A stretch of DNA of 64,000 bases from Karalla daura (taxonomy: Eukaryota > Chordata > Actinopteri > Chaetodontiformes > Leiognathidae). Position 1 is the stretch's first letter. Each line of letters starts with the position of its first letter. The DNA is taken from assembly GCA_029224185.1 (NCBI GenBank), contig CM055192.1, forward strand, positions 22,904,739 through 22,968,738, read 5' to 3'. Both the position numbers and the translations under genes were made by a program. The notes under the pieces were generated by a model. That model saw only the letters and a program-made list of their open reading frames with translations, did no database searches and was not told where the DNA came from. Positions 23,560 to 34,958 of this stretch are shown piece after piece.

Positions 23560-24065
23560 GGAGTTGAATGGGTAGATTGATACCACTCTCATGTCTGTGC
23601 AGTAAATGCGAAGCTTCAGCCAGGTCAGACCTTAGCTTGGCTGAAAGGCTGGAAAACAGGGAGCCTGGACCGGTCCAAAGGTAACAACAGGCACCATCCA
23701 GCAACCCAACACTCGCTAATTACCATGTTATATCCCGTTTGTTTAATGCAAAAACCAAAATGTAAAAATGTCAGGTTGTGGTTTTGCAGTGGTGTTGAAT
23801 GGCAAACGGTTTCTTGGGCTGGAGTGCTGACTTCCTGACGCTCTGTCAACGCCGTGACTGGAAGTCCCGGACAGCAGATACAACTTGTTATTTAATAGTA
23901 AGAATTGGAAGTGCTGGTAGATGACTGTTATTATCTTTGGAGAGAGGGAGACCGGCTGTTTGTCCATTATTAGTGTCTAAACTAAGCTAAACTAAGCTAA
24001 GCTAGGCTAACCATCTCCTAGCTGTAGCTTCAATCATATCTAAACTGACTTCTGACCTTGAAAGA
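23560..24065. repeat. Teleost interspersed repeat remnant ('ACCACTCTCATGTCTGT ... AAGCTAAGCTA' type)
   Basis: Recognisable order: GATTGATACCACTCTCATGTCTG, GAAGCTTCAGCCAGG, a TAGCTTGGCTGAAAGGCTGG block, CCTGGACCGGTCCAAAGGTAACA, CTCGCTAATTACCATGTTAT, GGTTGTGGTTTTGC, GTGACTGGAAGTCCCGG, then ACTAAGCTAAACTAAGCTAA and CTAGCTGTAGCTTCA. This mirrors a non-autonomous repeat I know as widespread in percomorph fishes. The family name is uncertain. No coding capacity. Confidence 0.6.
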
Positions 24066-24304
24066 CACAAGCAGCAACAGAGATGATTGAGCACACATGT
24101 CTTATATATTAAACTAGGATGGCCATGCGTCTATTCTTGGGTCCAACGGGCTGCTTCATAAACAGTTTGTCCATCTACCAGCGCAACCTACAGTAGGCTA
24201 CAGTTATAAACTCGTTTGTCCTCCTTGACTTATGAACTGACATATTATCATTTATTAAAAGCAGTATTAAATAAATGTCAGGAACACTTAATTTCATCGT
24301 GTGT

Positions 24305-24362
24305 GACTGAACTAGCCATGTTAGCAGGCATTAGCATTAGCAGGCATTAGCATTATCAGGCG
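24305..24362. repeat. GCATTAGCATTAGCAGG short tandem fragment
   Basis: CATGTTAGCAGGCATTAGCATTAGCAGGCATTAGC: three near-direct repeats of the GCATTAGC type that are typical of a fish dispersed repeat rich in 'gctaacatgctaa'. Confidence 0.55.
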
Positions 24363-25312
24363 CAGTCTGTCGGAAATCTTAAAGCATAAATACCAAAACA
24401 AAAACAAAACAAATTTGTGTCACTTCCACATTTGACAACCCAGACATGTGTAAGAAATCCCATATGAATAAAAATCTCCAGGAAACAGGACGAGGGCAGG
24501 GAATACACCCTGGAGACGGTGCTAGGGTCCAACCGAGAGTCGGACCTTGCTGTGAGGCGACAACACCGTCCAACAATGGCAACAGTGTTGCCAGGTTTGG
24601 GATTATTTTTCAGATTTTAACCTGGCTTCTCACTGCATCCTGCAGCGAGACCAACTTTTTGGTGGTTCAGAAATGGCCTCTGTATGAGACATTTCAGTGT
24701 TTTCATTTCCATGGATGCCCCTGAATGGGGTTTTCACACCACCAATGATACAACTTAATGGTAATGCAATCTAATCAACTGTAGCTTCACATGTAACAAG
24801 AATTTATCTTTTTCATTCACCTCTTAACAATTAAGTGGTCTGTTTGAAAGTGTGTTGTGACACCGTGCTGTTAAATGAATTTGTAGCGGCTGCAGCTTTG
24901 TCCTGTACAGTAAATACTTATTTAGAAACGTTATCTGTGGCACACGTCAGATTAAAATCACTTTACAGTTGAGCAATGAGAGAAGTGTTGCTTATTCTGC
25001 TCCAATCTCATGTGTGAGGAGGGATATTGGTAAGTGACAGATGAAAGCCTAAGCACCTCTGGACAGCTGTTGGATTCATTCTGGGTGGAACATCGATCCT
25101 GTTGTTGATGTTCAATCATGGAACCATAAAATTGAAAAAGAAAAAAAAAAAGAAAAAGGGCCGCGGCCAACTTTCTGCGGTTTGTGTAGCTGATTTGTCA
25201 GAGCACAGGCGTGAAAGAAAGCTGATGAGGAGAATTCACTCTCTGCTCTCTTCTGTTGCCCGATCCCTGCTCGACGTGCCCCTGCCTCCCTCCACTTCAC
25301 AACACGTGTACA

Positions 25313-25492
25313 CGTGTGTGTGTGTGTGTGTGTGTGTGCTCGTAGACCCACAGTATAACATGACGCACATGCATGCATGCACTCGGCCCAACAGCCGTGC
25401 ATACACATGCACATAATCAAGCATGAATGAGCACACACACACTCAAACTCACACACATGCACGTACACAGACACACACACACACACACCCTC
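25313..25492. repeat. Cluster of (TG)n and (CA)n microsatellites
   Basis: TG tract at about 25313-25338, then CA-rich blocks at 25390-25410 and 25432-25492. Complementary TG and CA tracts within 180 bp could pair as a hairpin. Confidence 0.9.
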
Positions 25493-25514
25493 TAACCTCA
25501 CTATGGTCTCACAC

Positions 25515-25670
25515 AGCAGGCCTGCCATAAATCAATGGGCAGGATCGTGTCTGCCAGTTAGACTAAACAAGAGCATTTGTGAGGATTTGCTCTCCGCCAT
25601 TAATCATCTTGACAGCTTGAAAAACACATTTCCCCTTTAATGACTGTATTTGGATAATCAGCTCTGTTTC
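25515..25670. promoter_or_regulatory. Candidate HOX/PBX/MEIS-type conserved element
   Basis: Two PBX-HOX-like sites, ATAAATCA (25527-25534) and ATTAATCA (25599-25606). The second is followed after 3 bp by TGACAG (25610-25615), a spacing compatible with a composite HOX-PBX-MEIS site. Further on, CTGTATTTGGATAATCAG (25644-25661) recurs in nearly identical form at 59204-59221. Unique, complex sequence between two simple-repeat zones. Function inferred. Confidence 0.38.
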
Positions 25671-25679
25671 CCTTCCCGC

Positions 25680-28390
25680 CCTCTCCCTGGCTCTCCCTCC
25701 TATCCCCTCCCCATTTTCTTCTTTTTTTTCCCTTTTTTTTCTCCTGCCCCGAGCGCCATCATAGACATTCACTGCAAGGTATAGAGAAGGAGGAACTGCT
25801 GAGGTGAGGGAGGGGTCTGTCGACCTCTAAATGGGCTCTCTGAGAGAAAAAAAAGTCAAAATAATCATGCTGCTTGTGGAAAAAAAGGTTTTTTTCACCC
25901 TCTCCCAACAAACCGCACGGCCTCTGCTAATATAAACTTGTGTATGAGTGCACGCTCACACCGTCACTATATCAAACACACAGAAGTCATGGATGCTGAG
26001 GAACAGACAGACAGGATCCACGAATGTCTTAATGTGTAAAAGTTTTCAGGAACTTAAAAACGTGAATTAGCCGTTCACAAAATATGTGTGTGTGTATGAT
26101 GTATACTGTAAGTGCGTGAGGACTATGTATGCTACATGTCGCAATCATCAGGCACTTTTAGCTATATGTAAAAGCCACAGTGTTATGACAGACAAAATTA
26201 ATGAGTTTGTTTCCTATCTTAGTGTCAACAGCACATTAAAATACCTTAATAAAACTTGAAGGAGGGACAAAAGCATCTTTTTTCGTTTTCACCACAATGG
26301 ACAAAATGATTTCCAGCCTGTCCGTCTGTGCATTTGGACGACGCCTAGAAGACCTCAGTACATTCAATGTGAAGGAATCAGGCCGATATGTCATGCTGCA
26401 CCGACAGTGTCCCGCACCTCAGGGAGACAAGGGAAGTAGAGCTATAAGACAGAGGAAAATACACAAAATATCTCACTTGAGCGTCGTCTATTATCCACAG
26501 TCTGTTTTATCAATGTTTTCACTGAAAACAATCATCTCACACTACTATGAGGGGTAAAACCAAACCAAACCGTTAAAGTTTTGACTTTATTAATAAAAAA
26601 CAATGACCTGAAAGATGCAAAATCAGTCCAAACCACTGGGCCAAACTTTACTGTTGCCCGATAATTACAAACTGTGGCTTTGTAATGGAAAAGTGCTGCA
26701 TCCGTCACATTTTGCATCAGCTTTATAAAATTTCCGCTAATGGTCACAGTCTGTCACAGTCAGTCTGGTTTTGTTCAGTCACCAATACGAGTCAGAATTT
26801 CTTCCTAGGAGCAACAAACAATGGTTTCCTTTCGGGAAACAAATTCTGGTTTCCAATGTGACGGCCATGTTTTTGTTCTTTCTGTGTTTATTGTCCAGCA
26901 TCGGTCCAATGTTCCTGAATTTTAATACGAGAGTAAATGGTGTGTATATGTGTGTGTCTGTGATGGACTGGTGACCTGTCCATGGTGTATTCCCTTCATT
27001 CGTGCAATGTACAGCTTCAGCAGCCAACCACACAGCATCGTTATGAAGCAGGTTATGGAAATTGATTGGCATAGATGAGGCAAAATCCCAACATTTGCAC
27101 TCTATCATGCAGGTTATATGCAGTTTTGTTATAAGTCTCTGTAGACTGCAATGGACATCCTGCTCATACACATACAGTAGTCGTGACATTCCAGAAATGT
27201 GTTAATCTAAAAGCATAAAATCAAGGCGGCTTTTAAACCAGATATATATACACTCCCCCACCCTCTACCATGATGAATGTAAAATCATTATTTATTTAAT
27301 GTGGAAATCGTCAATATGAGACTGGGTGCCACAGGGGAAAGTGGCACTCTGCTGATTTATCACATATGTTGCATGGCCACCCATGTGCAATACCATTCAC
27401 CACTTTAACCTTGACAGACTGTAATGCACCATTTTATGACACTCCAAACAACTCCACGCTTTTCATGACTGTGCTAGGACAAGCAAGTGGGAGCAAAGAG
27501 CTGTTATTACTCCGCTCTGTTTTGTCTATGCCTGTTCACCGGGACACCTAATCACACACAGCCACCGTATGTTTTTTTTTCTTACTTTTCAATTCAATAA
27601 CAGTATGGTACATTTGAAAAGCTGCTTTAAAAGGCTTCATATGCCCTGATCTTATCGTAATAATAAGTATGCTACTTTCAGAGAGTGGAGACTTTTACGA
27701 CCACCAAACGGTCTAAGAGTTTTTCCGAAATGGAACGACTAGATAAAACGCTGGCAATAGGAAAGACATGCACGCATAAACAAGCTGATCGTGGATACAA
27801 AATACTTGCTAGCATCAGTCTTTTAGGACGAAAAACAACAACAACAAAAAAAGCCTCTGAGTCATCGCTGAGCCAAGACACTTTTGGGCCGAGGCAATGC
27901 AGCGTATTATTCATAGTGTGAATACAGGTCTGTGCTATTAAGTGAGGTGCCGTATAGACAGGGATATGGGAAGTGTGTGTTCGGGCTTGGCTACAGCGCT
28001 GTGTTGACACACAGAGTCACGAATCTGTTTAAACAGTTGTGAAACAAATGTGTCTGCATCCCACAAAGAAGTTCAGCGACCAAACACTCATGTGTGTTCA
28101 GCAACCAAAGACGGACACTGTGACAACTGTGATTTTCTCTTAGTATTTGCCAAGGACTTAAATTTACCAGACTGCACACACTCTCACTCTTGGGGAAATT
28201 ACTCCTAATTTTCTCCAGTATACCTAATCAGCGTGTTTGCCTTACTCGTACATTCCCAACTGGGACTTTTAGTTGAATTTTATCTTTAGTTTCATTTTTT
28301 TCCCCAGTTCTTTTCTTTATTATCCAACACATCTTGATTAATGTAGCTTCGGAGAGGTGCAATCTGCCTTAATGCAGCAGCAATATTTTT
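25680..28390. other. Intergenic stretch with one repeat fragment
   Basis: Pyrimidine-rich at 25670-25745. Around 26950-26995, GTGATGGACTGGTGACCTGTCCATGG..GTATTCCCTTC matches the 'one-sided dividing' tail of the common fish repeat also seen at 38330-38690. No supported gene. Confidence 0.45.
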
Positions 28391-28439
28391 GCAAGAAATG
28401 TGAAGGTGCTATACAGTACGTGTGTGTGTGTGCGTGTGT

Positions 28440-28960
28440 GTGTAAAATATGTGTCCTGGCAGTGCAGAGGATCAGATGAGAGTAATCATCATAATGGCAG
28501 CCTCTTGATTCTGGATGCCAATCCAGGGGGGAGACTTAGAGCAGACGTACGGCCCGTGATGTTTGACGTGAGGACATTATAACCGCAGGCACTTCCCAAA
28601 GTGGAAGACGAAACCAAATTGTCAATCACAGCGTGGACCCGGATCATCCAAGCTGGTCCTTGTTCGCCGCCAAGGCACGTTTACGGCCAAACACTCGTGA
28701 CATCTTCTCCGATCTCCCAGCGCGACAGCAAATGGAATCCAGCTGGACACACGGTCCAAGTGCTATTAGCAGTGCACCGTTCTGTAATTGAAACGTTCAT
28801 TTCTCCACTGGTGGTTAGGGAGGGTATGTCTATTACCGGTGTTCTCTCACACCACTGGAACTTTGTGGAGACCGCGGCAGCTCTGGGCAGCTTTCCATGT
28901 CGAGGCCATGCGAGGTTTGCCAAGGTCAGGGTTGGCAGAAAATGAAATGAAAAACACTAT
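28440..28960. promoter_or_regulatory. Complex non-repetitive block, candidate conserved non-coding element
   Basis: About 500 bp of balanced-composition sequence without simple repeats, flanked by AT-rich DNA. It includes GAGAGTAATCATCATAATGG, GTCAATCACAG and AGTGCTATTAGCAG homeodomain-type words. Opposite-strand open frames (114 and 80 aa) overlap here without family features, so I do not call a gene. Confidence 0.25.
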
Positions 28961-29256
28961 TTCTCCATCTGAAAGTGCAGAGGAGCCGACCAGCACTCTT
29001 TCTAATCAATAAATGAATCACTCTGACATCAGGGATTATGCAGCCATTTCAATTAAAGGTAGACATTTCAGATCAGAGTGAATATGCTTTAACTAGTAAC
29101 TCAAACAAGAATCTGAAATGCTTCAATGTGCATAAAAACATGAAGATTGTGAGATGTTCCTTTTTTTTTATTCAGAAGTTACCGTATTACTGTGGGCTAG
29201 AAGGACTGAGGGCCAAGGGCATTTCTGAGTGGAGTTTACCTGTTCTTCCTGTGCAT

Positions 29257-29260
<4 letters not shown>

Positions 29261-29354
<94 letters not shown>
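29261..29354. repeat. Long (GT)n microsatellite
   Basis: About 94 bp of GT repeats interrupted once by GGGTG. It is among the longest dinucleotide tracts in the window. Confidence 0.98.
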
Positions 29355-29572
29355 AATACAATGTATGTTCACCTTTATACAGTTTTCTAGTACCAATAAA
29401 TTGTCTATACCTATTGTTATGAACTTGCTACATTTCAATCCTGAAAGTTAAATATCAACAGGCCTCATCGTAGTACTTAACACGTGCGTTTCATAGTGTG
29501 GTTGAAGTTGAATTTATCAAGTGAGGCTGAGTTTTGTACTTTTAAATAAATTAAAGCGTGCATTTAAAAGTC

Positions 29573-29745
29573 GCAAGGAAGCTAATATTACCGGACAGCC
29601 ATTTAATATTGGACATGTCGTGCATAAAATAAGTGCCAGGAGACAGCACTAGCTCTTCTGGTGACTGTGGAATCAAAATTTTTGTGACAACTTGACTCAG
29701 CGTCACCAACCTCGAGTAGGACGATTCTCCGACTTATTCATTTCA
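29573..29745. repeat. Dispersed repeat fragment, copy B
   Basis: Second copy of the element at 14262-14400, with the same block order at slightly different spacing. The following sequence to about 30000 contains AAGCTGAGCTCAGGCTGCTGGTGGTAG-like text that recalls the repeat at 23560-24060. Confidence 0.5.
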
Positions 29746-30589
29746 CTGCCGACAGTTAATATGAAGTTACAACAGAGACTCAGTTTAACTTATCAAACAG
29801 ACCACGGCAGCAACAAATTACATATTGGTTTATATATTTTATATTGAACATTAGAGGCGCTGGCAGGCAGATATTGTTACCACAGTCTCTGATTTCCCCT
29901 CCTTTATTCCAGGCTCTAAGCTGAGCTCAGGCTGCTGGTGGTAGTTTCATTTTCAGAAGATAAATATTGGGGCGATGTTAATCTCAGGAGATATCTCCTG
30001 CCAAGCAAAAACAAAGGTCAGATTATTCCGTGCGGTCAGAAATGCAGCACTCTGGGAATCAAAATATCTGGCATAGTTGGGCAGAACCCACAGTGTGGCA
30101 GTATATCCAAGTTTACAGTTTACATAGTATAATGGAGTTTACAGCCCTTGTTTATTTTGTATTGTAATCCAAGGAGACAGGTTTCTGTACATTCGTCTTA
30201 GCTTCATACAGCATTTATGTTTTTCCATTGTATTGTGTTACATTATTTTGCTTTATCCTATTTGCTAATCTATTTGTCTAAGTTACTGAGTCAAGGAATG
30301 CCGCACATATTGCCTTGGCTCAAATGGTGAATAGAAATCTTGAATCTTGCATGCTGGATTGTGTATGTGTTGTGTATTGCATCAATAATCATATTTAATG
30401 TAGGTAATACACTGACAGAAGAGCCACTTACAGCACAAACAATCCCATTGGTGTATCTGTGTCTCATCCCTGCACTTCCCAATTAAAACCAAAACCAGTC
30501 ATCTTCACCTGACAGTACACACACACATACACAAATACACACAAACACCCACACCCACTTGCAAAATTGTGCTCTTCAAAATGCTCGTA

Positions 30590-30745
30590 CTTCTCATTAT
30601 CACATAATTACAGCAGAGCGAAAAGGACGTTTGAAGTGGGGAGTTAAAAGGCAGCCTCTAAACATTGTTATAACGAACAATTACGATGTACTTAGATTCT
30701 CGTAGGTGATTGCATTTAAATTGTACACGTGCCTTTGATTTGTTT
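30590..30745. promoter_or_regulatory. Candidate regulatory element with inverted SOX-type sites
   Basis: ATTGTT (30664-30669) and AACAAT (30676-30681) form an inverted pair with a 6-bp spacer. Homeodomain-type ATAATTAC and CAATTACG words are close by. Unique sequence; function inferred from motifs only. Confidence 0.25.
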
Positions 30746-31240
30746 TTCCAAGGCAGACACGCTCAGAATTTGACGGCCTTTGGTGGAGGCACGCGCTCCG
30801 CCGAGTGCCATTCTGGTTGAGTCATGTTTTCAACTTCCACGACCTAAACAGGTTCTCGCGAGCCCCCCATCCGTCCCAACGAGACGGCATCGCTGCACTT
30901 GGAAAGTGCTGCGGGAAGTCGTTCCAACGCACACAACCTGCTAAACAACCTGGAAGTGTTCAATGCAGCTGTTACTGTTTTCACAGCGAGCATTACAGCA
31001 CGGCTGACTGCGGACGTGAATGAGAGAGGAGCCGAAGCAGGCATGTAAAATAGTCAGTCACCGGGTTTATGTGGCGAAATAAAGCAGAGATTGTGTGACA
31101 GGCCCTGATGAGGGATGTGTTCACACCATCTGGGTTGCTTTAACACTGCGGTCACTGTTGGATGCCGAAGGCTCTGTATTGTGTCCTGATGTTAAACACA
31201 GAGGTGGTAGTCATGGAGTTGAGGTTAATGTTTTGTTCGG

Positions 31241-31252
31241 GAGACAGAGACA

Positions 31253-31283
<31 letters not shown>

Positions 31284-31345
31284 GCAGGGAGGAGGGAGGG
31301 TACTCTGTCTCTCTCTCTCTCTCCCTCTCCCTCTCTCTCTGTCCT
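31241..31345. repeat. (GA)n tract followed by (CT)n tract
   Basis: A purine run GAGAGAGA... GGAGGGAGGG is followed directly by a pyrimidine run CTCTGTCTCTCTCTC...CTGTCC. The two halves are complementary, so the strand can fold into a hairpin, and each half is a homopurine/homopyrimidine tract. Confidence 0.92.
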
Positions 31346-31404
31346 AGCTGTCAGCAGGGATGGCGAGCCGGGGTAGTGCTGGCGTCTAATTGAAGAGCAG
31401 CTCC

Positions 31405-31445
31405 ACACCCTGTCGTCATTAATCACCAGGCCTGTCAGCCGGCTG
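31405..31445. promoter_or_regulatory. PBX-HOX-like site paired with MEIS-type site
   Basis: ATTAATCA at 31418-31425 and CTGTCA at 31432-31437 (TGACAG on the minus strand), 6 bp apart. Same pairing as at 18.9 and 25.6 kb with the MEIS site inverted. Confidence 0.33.
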
Positions 31446-31639
31446 CTCAGGACCTCACAGTGGCACTCTGCACCGTCTCAGCACTGACGCACAGAGGGGA
31501 AAATATTAGTCCCCTCCATCACCGGCACTATCTCGACTGATACGACTGCTTCTTCTTTGATTTCGTCGTGTACCATCACTATTGGTACTATCTCTGACAT
31601 TACTCTGACTACAAGGCTACAACTGTGCACATCTCCGCT

Positions 31640-33600
31640 CTGCTACTTAGAATAAATGCATTTTGGGAAATACATTTAATTGCATTCTCATAACATTTGC
31701 TGAGAGTTAAATGACCTTCGATATAATGATATAATAACCTTTAGAAAAAAGGTAGGACAGGAGAAGGATTATAATACTAATAATAAATAATATTGCTGGA
31801 GGCCTTGTCTTTACTACTGTGCTAAAATTGAGAAATAAAATTAAAAATAACTTAGAAAAACAGAAAAAGAATTGGCACTTAAGTAATTTTTCCAAAATTA
31901 TTTTAAGATAAGGTGAAGTTCTATACGCTTCTGGCTAGAAAACTGTTAGAATTTACCAAAGGTTGAATGATTTTCATATGATTTTATTATGCTACAGTTT
32001 TTTTATTGGTTGTCACTTTGTGCTGTAACTTACTTGAATTAGACATATGTTAGACATAGTGAAAACTGTGAACTTCATGTCAGAATTATTAGGAACAAAT
32101 GAAATGATGATAATGTGGAAATGCTTTGGAAATTTGGTATTCTTTTTATTTGGATTGCACTATCAACTATCAGTCAATGGTGCTGTGTTTGGAGATGATA
32201 ACATTAACAACATCTTCACCAGCTGATGACAGCCCTTGAATTTAAGCCACCAAAAATGTCCCTGAAGCTGGAGATTATTTAAAACGCCTTTATCCACGTC
32301 TCAACCAAATGCCAAAACTAGAAGACTTATCACTTTGTAACACAACATCAGCATATTTTAGGGGAAAAAGAAAGATTCCCATCTTGGACCTTCCTCAGGA
32401 CTCCCATGTGTCACCCACAGTGAACAAAGGAACTGGGGGCTGAATACACAGACTTTCAAACACACACACACACAGTCTAACACAGGCGACATAAATGGAG
32501 AGTGTGGGTGTTGACTCAGCTGCGAGAGTGTGTGGGGGAAGAAGATAGATGGGGAAGATTGATGAGCGTGGGGATAGGGAGAATAGTGAGGCATTTGATG
32601 AACGAGTGTAAACTGGCAACAGTGGAATTAATTCCACCTCCCCGGCAAGATTGAAAGTTCTCCCCTCTGAATGACCTCCAGCGTGAATCATCTCCAGATC
32701 CAAGCCAATGTAACCACTTCACTCGCTACGGTTTGTAAAACTGCATCCTCAAATCCACTGCGAATGCATATCAAAAGAAAAATAGCGCTGTTGTCGTGCG
32801 TTTCACCTTGCGTGATAGAGGAGTATTCACTCTCTTTACACAGATTTTCACCTGTACTTCACCAAGGCAACTTTAGGGGGCAACACAATCCAGTGTTTCT
32901 CCAGTGAAACAGAGAAGAGAAGAAAAATGTTGCACTAGAAACATTTGTACAATAAAAGCAGAAAAACCTGGATATCCTTGACCTATTTTGTCTAGACTCT
33001 GTTATAGAGGCAATGAATAAAGCAGCAACAAGAACGTTGGGTTGTTCAGTTCCAGAGAGGCGCATGGCTCGGGCTTCTAAAGAAGAAAAATAAGTGCAGT
33101 GTCCCAAAGAGCTGCCCAGAGCAGTGATCAGGGCGCCGTGACCTTGCTGGTGTGGCAGCGACTGGATGTGGTTTGGGAGGGTCATCCATTTTGTTAATGG
33201 TCCTGTCAAGTGACACCTGTGCTCGCCTTTCCCCTGTCTGGAGTGCTAATGAACCGCGAGAGTAGAGGAGTCTGGGAGTCGGGGTCAATAGCCGCCTCGG
33301 AGACTAGAGCCTCTTCGCTCTGTGCCACCTACACCCTGTCAGCCAAATAGAGTGGAGACACGGAGACATTATCAGGGTCCAAACACTCTAATGGCACTGG
33401 TGTGACTTTAAGATAGACCGACTCCTTCCCTCCACATTAGGCTCTAACTGCTCTGAGTCGGGAACTCTGACTTCAGTTAAACCCCAGCACCGTAGGAAAA
33501 TGGCTCTCTGCCTCTGGACAGCATGGCTTCCATGTTTGTGGTTGCTGTAAGAGAGGGACTGCTCTCCTTAGGGGAGGTGTCAGGACTTTGATGAATATTT
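31640..33600. other. Intergenic stretch, nothing recognised
   Basis: AT-rich at 31640-32300, then mixed. The short opposite-strand ORFs look like chance. Confidence 0.45.
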
Positions 33601-34120
33601 CTCTATTAACCGCCTCCCATTGTCAGCTCTGGCCTTTGTGTTGCAGGCCAATCCGTCAGGCCGTGAGGAGATCCTGGGTCGACACCTCCCTCAGGTCATT
33701 ATTGAAGTCCCACTGACCCAGCGGCCACTCCAATCCGCCGTCCACTCTGCTGAGGAAGCTGTTTTCAAGCCTCACAAACAAGAATCAGCGATTAAAAGCT
33801 ACACCCGTGACAACAAAAGCAATGTGGGTGATGGAGAGAGTAGAAGGGTTGGGAGTCCTCAGAGACTAACTAACAGCACTGATGTGACCCGGCCTGCCCT
33901 CCCTGGGACAGTCCTGTCAGCTGATAGGAGCCATGAAATATTACACACAGCCACGTTTGGCATAGCTGTAACAGCCATAATGATAGATAGACCTAGATAA
34001 TGTGAGTGCAGTGCAGCAAGATTTCCTCCGTCCGCTGACGCCTGTGACAAAAAGCCAGTTCAAGATGCTATTTTTAGTAATCAGTAAGGAAAAAACAAGA
34101 TAAAATGCAATCATGTATCA

Positions 34121-34958
34121 TTTATTTAACAAAATAAGACCTTTTCCTGTTGGTCGGATAGCACAGCCATCATTAATTGTCTTTATTTATGTCATCTTTT
34201 TTTCTCATCTTTGTACCTTTTGCGTCAGTGATCCCAACTTGCTGACCCCAAGTATAGACTTGAAAAAATATTACATCTTTGCATATTTACAAATAAAAAT
34301 AATGGCATTGTTCAAGATCACTCTTATGGACATGCAATTCTCCAGAGTCTGAATACAATAAAGAATAAAAACAACAGCAGAGAGGAAAAGACATAAAAAG
34401 AAATCCCCAGAATAAAGCCTCAAAGTCCATCTTCATCGTGGTGCAAGTTTTTATTTTTAGAGTGTATGATAGGCATAATGGTACTATACTTAAATCATTC
34501 CTTTTTCAGTTAGAATACTTCAGAACAATTTATGTGGACAGCAAAAATTTTCCCCCCAGAGTTGAATACCAAGCGCTTGAGTGAAAAATAAATACAGACT
34601 TTCAGTTCTGGGAGACAGATATAGAGGAAGAACAAAACAAAAAACAAAATAAAGACTGTTGTAATAATCCCACATATCCATCATTTTCAAGCTGTGTCCC
34701 ACTGTCTTAACTCGCTTCAGTCTCTTGGTTTCTGTGCTGCAGACCATCCATCATGGGGGTCTTCTGCCTTTTGGAGCGCCAGTCACAATCCTGAGGCTAA
34801 CAGGTGGTATTCCTGGCATGCAGGCCATCAGGCATGATGCCCTGCTCTGGTGATGACCCCAATCTCCAGCATCCATCTTCCGGGCCGCTCTGGAGAGTCC
34901 AACCTGGTGTCTGCAGTGTGTGGGCATCCACAGTTTCTTTTCTTTTATTTTTCTAGCA
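34121..34958 (-). other. znf703: Probable znf703 3'UTR with polyadenylation signals
   Basis: After the stop codon, AT-rich sequence carries AATAAA on the minus strand at 34450-34455, 34182-34187 and 34121-34126, so alternative ends are possible. The most distal gives a UTR of about 0.84 kb. Confidence 0.45.

Noticed and set aside
29038..29451. 137-aa ORF with Val-Cys repeats
   Set aside because: Translation of the (GT)n microsatellite.
33046..33288. 80-aa minus-strand ORF ending near a possible exon
   Set aside because: Low-complexity Phe run, no domain, overlapping ORF on the same strand in another frame.
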